Source of the DNA: Clarireedia homoeocarpa | Taxonomy: Eukaryota > Ascomycota > Leotiomycetes > Helotiales > Rutstroemiaceae | DNA: 64,000 nt | Direction of reading: 5' to 3' | NCBI GenBank assembly: GCA_001465935.1 | Contig: LNKV01000015.1 | Coordinates: 310,001-374,000 of the forward strand | Shown here: piece after piece, positions 58,208 to 64,000 of the stretch | Numbering within the stretch: position 1 is the first letter of the stretch | Layout of the letters: each line of letters opens with the position of its first letter | The notes under the pieces: generated by a model | The model's database searches: none | What the model was told of the DNA's origin: nothing | Seen by the model: only the letters and a program-made list of their open reading frames with translations | Translations under genes and position numbers: made by a program

Positions 58208-58840
58208 ATGGCGGACGACATACGAGATAACGCCGCCAATACGAGTTCTTCAATTCCTCCGTTGGCAGCCCCAGGAAAGCGTCCGAAAGGCGTAATACTG
58301 GGCAAAGATGGAAAACCGTAAGCTTCTTTTTCGTCCTTCAGTCAGGGCAGTTGCGCTAATCGGATACTCCCCAGGTGCCGCGCATGCAATTCCTTTGCGT
58401 CATTCAGCGCTGCCACCAAATCCCCTTCCATAAATCTCATAAGCAGCAGTGACGACTCAGCTTCGCAAAGTAGCCGCATAGTTCCCTCCGATGCTGCAAA
58501 GGACTGTCCTCCCGACGTCGAACAGCTTGGTCGCAGTAGCTGGACACTTCTACATAGTATCACCGCTAGCTACCCATCTAACCCCACTCCCACCGATCAG
58601 CAGAATGTATCGCAATTCATGAGTCTATTCTCGAAGCTCTATCCATGCTGGGTGTGCGCCGAGGATTTCCAAGCATACATGGAGCAAAATAAAGTGCGAA
58701 CGGAAAGCCGAGATGAGTTTGGCAAGTGGATGTGTGAGGCGCACAATGATGTTAATAGGAAGTTGGGTAAGAGGGAGTTTGATTGTAGGAAGTGGGAGGA
58801 GAGGTGGAGGACTGGGTGGAAGGACGGTAGGTGTGATTGA
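58208..58840 (+). CDS. erv1: FAD-linked sulfhydryl oxidase ERV1/ALR
   Basis: Re-oxidises Mia40 in the mitochondrial intermembrane space during disulfide-relay import. Two exons join in frame after GKDGKP (58208-58317, then from about 58374). An N-terminal CRAC pair acts as the shuttle cysteines. The FAD domain follows: LGRSSWTLLHSITASYP, then the catalytic FSKLYPCWVCAEDF (CxxC), then WMCEAHNDVNRKLGKREFDC with the H-x2-V-N flavin site and the structural Cys pair, ending KWEERWRTGWKDGRCD. About 190 residues, right for the family. Confidence 0.93.
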
Positions 58841-59191
58841 TAGCACGACTTACATGGGAGTAACATTAGGATTGTACTATACCTAGACTTCTAGGGCAAA
58901 TATCATGTGCGAGGTAATGGAGTAGGGACAGACCATTTAGGAATGGGCATGATGCATAGCACAATGGCGTTGGAAACATGGCTAGTAACTCTACTCGGAA
59001 TTTTCCTATGAATGCTTCTCACCTCAATCTATGATAGACTGCTAAAATTTATATAAACGCTATGGAGTCCAGAGTTTTCCAAGCCACCAACTGTATATGC
59101 CCCGTGAGATATGTCCAACTCCGAAAATCTGAGCGATTTCTCCCTTGACACAAGTCAGATCTAACAAGTCAGAGATACACTGAGGCTACAG
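58841..59191. other. intergenic, ERV1 3' flank
   Basis: 351 bp, convergent with a doubtful minus-strand frame. Nothing recognised. Confidence 0.45.
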
Positions 59192-59730
59192 CTACTGTTC
59201 ATATCTATGCATTTGCCTCATCCCCGCCCCCATTTCCGCCCTCATCTTCAACCTGATCGCCGCTCTCTCTTCTTCTATCCTGGTCCGTTCTTCTTCAGTC
59301 AAAAGTGACATATAACACCGCATGATTCTTTCAGATGTGAGACGATCAATTTCTGTGACCTGAAAGCTAATTTTCGGTACGGCAGCTGTTCCCTGGAAAG
59401 TGCTGAATCTATGGGTTGTATTTTCATTTTCATCTGCTGGAGAGCCCATGGCCCGATCTCTATCATAGTATCATCGGCTTCCTTGGAATTTATTTGCTGG
59501 GTCACGACTATATCTATACCTGTTTGTCCCGGTTCAGCCACGCTTTCGACTCCTATAACCCGGAAAGATGACGATATCTGATGCGGATAAGATTGAGGGC
59601 TAGTTTCGATCTCTGTAGCAGGTCCACTAGGAGATACATTGTATGTAGTAGGTACAGTGACAAGATCATGGACTGTGGAAAGATCACTAGGCGCTATAGG
59701 TTGAACACCTAAGAAGGTGTTTCGGGACAC
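59192..59730 (-). CDS. doubtful hypothetical gene in two overlapping frames
   Basis: Two minus-strand frames overlap at 59299-59449. The upstream one (59730-59299) reads a polar sequence with FRVIGVESVAEPGQTGIDIV. The downstream one (59449-59192) reads EIDRLTSERIMRCYMSLLTE followed by a charged helix. A single intron that would join them in frame is not obvious, and I recognise no domain. It may be a lineage-specific gene, a broken gene, or chance. Confidence 0.25.
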
Positions 59731-60607
59731 AAATTCCCGCTAGGGGCGTCTAGAGTCTGCATCAAGGTATGAGGAATAAGTTCGTGTACAATCTGATAGT
59801 GAAAATATGCCGGCCAACTTCGGCGGACTGAGTTTGGAGTTACGACTGGTCGTCTGGGATGCAACAACACAGGGTCAGGTAACCATCTTCTCTCGGGTGC
59901 TGGTATGACACGAACCGCTATCCTCCATCAAATTCTTCCACATGTCGAGTTGTAGCCTCCCGACCATCGGGCGACAATAATATGAGTATAAAGTCGATGG
60001 CTCACGAATGGGACCGCGAGCCGATGTGCTGTTTGAGACAATACGCTGGAATGATGATAATACGAGGCTTTCCAAGGTAGATGCCGATCACACTTGTGAA
60101 CAGCTTTTTCAAGAGGCGTGGGATCACTGAGAGACGAAGGAAGATATATGCAGAAGTGAAATAAATATGGAGCTGACAATCTTCTTCACGAAGGTGTAAC
60201 CCACATGCAACTACTGCCGTGAAGTATGAGCAAATGCAGTTTTCATAAAAGCAGTACCTGCGGTATAATTCCTGTTATATTTAGAAACTGCCCCAGGTGA
60301 GTATAAGCCATTCCCTTTTCGCAAACTTCAATTAAAGGATGAGTATAACTGAGGAGTCAGAGAGTGGACTGTATATTTGGTAGCCATTGAAGGCAGCTTC
60401 TTCAACATATAATTTAGAATGGTCATGAAGTTGTGCTTGGAAGTAGTGCGGTCGCAGTGATTTGAGTTGGCCCCACTTATCCTCGTGACTGAACAGCTCG
60501 CTTGTCAACTAGCGCAACGCACTTTCGAATTTGATTATCACTTTTCGAACCCACGAAATTTCCACGACCAACGACATCGACATCGACGGCCATCTTCCAA
60601 CGACAAG
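59731..60607. other. intergenic, RPL28 promoter region
   Basis: 877 bp upstream of the ribosomal protein gene. Short featureless open frames on the minus strand. Nothing else recognised. Confidence 0.45.
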
Positions 60608-61323
60608 ATGCCTACCCATTTGAGCAAAACCCGCAAGCAGTACGTTCTCCCCAAAACTTAAGAAGGCTCTGCTTGTTACGATCCGTGAAACATCGATTGA
60701 GCGCCTGCGCAAAAGATCGCAATCCAACACTCTTCCACGATGTCATTGATACTGGACATTGGAGGAATTGAAAGAATACAAGCTAACAAAACTTTGTGTG
60801 AACAGCCGCGGTCATGTTTCCGCCGGTAAAGGTCGTGTAGGAAAGCACCGCAAGCATCCCGGTGGTCGTGGTCTTGCTGGTGGTCAACATCACCACCGAA
60901 CGAACATGGACAAGTACCATCCAGGTTACTTCGGAAAGGTCGGTATGCGATACTTCCACAAGCAACAAAACCACTTCTGGAAGCCAGTCGTCAACCTCGA
61001 AAAGGTACGTTCAATCTCTGGAGGTCAATTTTGAAGTGGAGGGCAACAACCTGGATGGGAGTAGGGAGGAATTGGTTGTACATTTTTACTAATTTCTCAA
61101 ACAGCTCTGGTCCCTCGTTCCAGCTGAGAAGCGTGATGAATACCTCTCCGGCTCCAAGAAAGACACCGTTCCCGTCTTAGATCTCCTCCACCTCGGATAC
61201 TCAAAAGTTCTCGGAAAGGGCAGAATCCCACAAATCCCACTCGTGGTACGCGCAAGATGGTTCAGCAAGGAGGCAGAGCGAAAAATCACAGAGGCTGGAG
61301 GTGTTGTTGAATTAGTTGCATAA
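60608..61323 (+). CDS. rpl28: 60S ribosomal protein uL15 (L28/L27a)
   Basis: A core protein of the large ribosomal subunit. Three exons (60608-60639, 60806-61004, 61105-61323) give 149 residues, the family's usual length. The N-terminus MPTHLSKTRKHRGHVSAGKG crosses the first intron, which lies after codon 10 as in many fungal ribosomal protein genes. GRVGKHRKHPGGRGLAGGQH with HHRTNMDKYHPGYFGKVGMR is the rRNA-binding glycine/histidine-rich stretch. The last exon, LWSLVPAEKRDEYL to GGVVELVA, completes the fold. Confidence 0.96.
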
Positions 61324-61603
61324 ATGGGAATATTCATATCGAATGGACGTTAGGCTTTCCACAAATGCATGAAATGGCTTATTACTACGGCTATGGAGTT
61401 TTTCGTGAATGAAAAAGGAATTTGAAATCATCTCTGTGGGAAGTGAATTAATTTTTATGATTAGGGATACATATATGTGGTATCTCGGAAGTTGTCACCA
61501 GATGTCCATGATCGTACCACGCTATTATCTACACTAAATGCTTTTGGACATCTTATTTCTACCATACGCCATACATGAAGCTGAGAACGCCAAAACCCAT
61601 GCA

Positions 61604-63113
61604 TCATGCCGGAATCATATTGATCTCATCCTCGTCCTCGTCCTCGTCATTTACTTCCACCTCCGCTCTTGTTTTGGCATCCTCTGGTTCCCTCAAAAAT
61701 TCGTGATTTAGCGCTTCCTCTGCACTAATACGTTTATTTGGATCAAGTTCCAAGCAACGTTCTAAGAATCGGACAGCTAGCTTCTCTTCACTTGTTAAGG
61801 GCTGTTCAGCTCCATCTGGCCCTCCATCGTTTCTACAAGTCGACCATAGTATGATCTTCTCAAGCGAAAATCCTGCCTGACCAATGGTGGGTATGTTTGT
61901 CTCGAAAACAGTTCCATGAAGGTATGCGCAGGCCCTCATTCGCTTTACCCCAAAGATCGTCGCGATCTCAATCATGGCTTCGACATCATCGGCCGAATTA
62001 AAGAATGGGAACCGTCTCGACAAAATAGTGAGAAGTATAACTCCCGCGGACCATATGTCGATTTTGGTACGTTGCTCAGTGCATTTAAAAAGCACCTCAG
62101 GAGCTCGAAATCCTCGAGTTCCAGCACGGTTTGCCCGTCGTGACGGCCGGCTATCATTCTTGGGATACCCAGCCGAGGGAAGATTCTGAATAGCCGTGCT
62201 TTGCGACAGCTTGTACTTCCGCTTCTGATCGCTAGCGGTACATAGACAAGATCTGACCTCGTCTTCTTCCCGCTCTGCAAGTCCAAAGTCCACAAGAACT
62301 CCTCTTTGCTTGTCCGGTTCATACAAGAAATTTGTAGGTTTTATATCTCTATGCAGGATTCCTTGGGCATGAACGGCTTTTAAAGCGGTGAACAGCGAGC
62401 GAAAGTATATTTGCATATCCGACACCTTCATCTTCCTGAAATATTCTCGGAAGTCTGTATGTCGAAAGTAGGGTAACACGGCAACGACTTGGTCTGTATG
62501 TCGAAAGGCTGTGATCAATGGGCAAACAGAGTCGCACCCTCGAAGGTCATTGAGGAGATCGAGTTCGTTCAGTATCCGCATGGGACTACTTGTGACATAA
62601 ATCTTCTTGATCGCAACATATTTCCGCCTTCTGGAAACCTCTTCTCCTGAATCCTGCGTCCGTAACCTGCGTTTATTCAAAGACGCTGACGTCCAGGGCG
62701 GCCGCTCTACTTCGTCAAGATCCCAATCGTTATTGTAATGTTCGTAAAGTAGGTCTTCTGCTTTATAGACAGTAGAGAATGTGCCTGTGTCGCGTGAGTG
62801 AATGCATCGCCAAGTTCATAGTTTTGTATTTACCCTCTCCGATACGATTTATCAGACGAAATCGCTCTGTTATGCCTTTGAAAGTCTCTTGGAACTTGGC
62901 AATGTCTTCCGCGACAGCTGGATCAACGGTATCCTCGCTTTCGTCAGAGTCGTCAGAGTAACCCTCTTCCTGGGAAACATCATCGTCTTCCGCTCTCGAC
63001 TCCTCGGTGACGTTGTCATCTTCTTCTTCCATCAATTCCTCTCGTTTTCTTTCGTCATTATGAATCTGGAAGGATGGTTTCGCATTCGTTTGTCGTGATC
63101 GCATACTTGCCAT
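61604..63113 (-). CDS. cdc7: CDC7 (DDK) protein kinase
   Basis: The catalytic subunit of Dbf4-dependent kinase, which phosphorylates MCM2-7 to fire replication origins. Two exons (62834-63113 and 61604-62784) join at GEGTFSTVYKAEDL, the glycine loop split by the intron. The N-terminus (1-75) is acidic. Kinase landmarks: VAIKKIY (Lys), ILHRDIKPTNFLYE (catalytic loop), VDFGLAE. An insert of about 50 residues then comes before GTRGFRAPEVLFKCTEQRTK and IDIWSAGVILLTIL. Such kinase inserts mark the CDC7 family. The C-terminus ends in Asp/Glu repeats (NDEDEDEDEINMIPA). Length about 480 residues. Confidence 0.93.
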
Positions 63114-63449
63114 TCTGTAATACCCTGAGGTTCTAGGTACAGTCAGGTATAAATAACCTTCTTAAGAACGCATAACTAGACACGATGCGAAGGCTCAATT
63201 GGTGGTTCTGGCCCAATAGGACCTACTTATCAAGCCTTGTCTTGTTTGTATCTCTTTTTGCGGGGTTGTTCGACGCGGTCAAATCGCGTTTTGGGGACAA
63301 ATCATGCTAAGGCTAAAATAAGCCGAAAGTCAATATCAATAAACATGGCCCTAGCAACAAAACATTCACACAAAACAATTCAGTCAACGACAACTTTCAC
63401 AGTTTATGCATTGGATAGTGTCGCTGGATAGGGCACCACTAACGACATT
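63114..63449. other. divergent intergenic region CDC7/condensin subunit
   Basis: 336 bp between two divergent start codons. It holds inverted and direct CCAAT boxes near 63199-63220 and two MluI-box-like motifs at 63272-63290. No gene is recognised. Confidence 0.5.
63272..63290. promoter_or_regulatory. paired MluI-box-like motifs in CDC7/condensin promoter
   Basis: GACGCGGTCAAATCGCGTT contains GACGCG on the plus strand and AACGCGA on the minus strand. Variants of ACGCGT are bound by MBF (Cdc10/Res or Mbp1/Swi6) at G1/S genes in yeasts. Both flanking genes act in chromosome replication or segregation. The motif is seen; binding is inferred. Confidence 0.4.
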
Positions 63450-64000
63450 ATGGATCCTATAGATTTCGACATTAACGATGCTCTCAAACATTACATGAGC
63501 GATCCTGCAACGGTTGCGACTCCAGAAGCAGACTCCAACCTAGTCGATTGTGAAAATGACCCCGAGTCGCTGACGAACTCTTTGATCAATAGCGTGTTGA
63601 ATCCTATCATAGACTCAGTCGCAGAGAATCCGGATGCGATAACAAGAAGTTCTTCGTTCGATTCCCTGCAGTTTCTGCTCAAGTGTGTACCAGTTTGTCC
63701 ACAATCCACCCAAAACTACCCCGCCGAGCCAGACTCTGAATTATTCTTCCTCTCTAGGTCCTCCTCTGTCCTTCCTACATATGCCTTGAGTAAAATTTTT
63801 GATCTTATCATCTCTGGGCTCTCCGCTGAAGCCGACATCATTCATAACGATCTCGAAACCGACGAACAAGAACTAATCACCCAGCACAAACAACTCCTGG
63901 AGATATTCGGTTTCTTATTGCAATGGACCATCGCGGCTGTAGAAACCAAAGCAGCGGAAAAGCCAACCTCTGCGCCGGCGGTACGCGGAAGAGGAAAGAC
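63450..64000 (+). CDS. condensin complex subunit 1 (CND1/YCS4), 5' part
   Basis: The HEAT-repeat, non-SMC condensin subunit needed for mitotic chromosome compaction. The gene starts at 63450 (MDPIDFDINDALKHYMSDP) and runs off the window end. An intron (about 63682-63758, GTGTGT...CTCTAG) joins DSLQFLLK to SSSVLPTYALSKIFDLIISG. Then DELITQHKQ-like and LLEIFGFLLQWTIAAVETKA match the N-terminal Cnd1 region, followed by a Lys/Pro-rich linker ending in RGRGK at the edge. Only about the first 155 residues are visible. Confidence 0.8.
   Translation, partial: MDPIDFDINDALKHYMSDPATVATPEADSNLVDCENDPESLTNSLINSVLNPIIDSVAENPDAITRSSSFDSLQFLLKCVPVCPQSTQNYPAEPDSELFFLSRSSSVLPTYALSKIFDLIISGLSAEADIIHNDLETDEQELITQHKQLLEIFGFLLQWTIAAVETKAAEKPTSAPAVRGRGK

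Overview
The window is nuclear DNA of a filamentous ascomycete (Pezizomycotina). The evidence is short 45-105 bp spliceosomal introns with GTANGT donors and CTAAC branch sites, a DIM-2 type cytosine methyltransferase, a HET-domain gene, an Mn-type lipoxygenase, and fungal forms of the housekeeping genes. A leotiomycete (Helotiales) is my best guess from overall protein character, but no rRNA or other barcode is present. Exon joins were worked out by eye from reading frame, splice signals and family conservation. Intron-containing CDS entries give the span from first to last coding base.

Layout. 0.4-9.7 kb holds four minus-strand genes: a mitoferrin-type carrier (MRS3/4), ribosome assembly factor RSA3, complex I subunit NDUFA13/GRIM-19, and the Pol II CTD phosphatase FCP1. 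11.9-23.9 kb holds a sterol glucosyltransferase of the ATG26 family with only one GRAM domain, the WD-repeat protein CMR1 divergent from a mitochondrial MTF2-like protein, and a full-length DIM-2 DNA methyltransferase with a 28-nt first exon. 25.3-34.7 kb holds a small conserved-looking protein, a membrane protein with an acidic tail, a NYN-domain putative RNase, a lipoxygenase and a GT25-type glycosyltransferase.

34.7-45 kb is the accessory region. It has a Ty1/copia reverse-transcriptase fragment between 95-bp inverted arms that ends in a 28-bp perfect hairpin, a decayed cupin gene with a 15-bp triplication, an NAD-dependent epimerase-like gene, a kinase (APH) pseudogene cut off by AT-rich DNA, a HET-domain gene, and a protein joining a dynamin GTPase domain without its P-loop to a beta-trefoil-like C-terminus. 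The HET and pseudo-dynamin genes are next to each other and are the best candidates for something undescribed.

45.1-64 kb returns to housekeeping genes: 5-oxoprolinase, LRO1 (PDAT), NAA30 (NatC catalytic subunit), an OXR1/TLDc protein, HEM4 divergent from ERV1, ribosomal protein uL15 (RPL28), and CDC7 kinase divergent from the start of condensin subunit 1, which runs off the window. MluI-box-like motifs lie in the CDC7/condensin and CMR1/MTF2 intergenic regions. No rRNA, credible tRNA or CRISPR array was seen.
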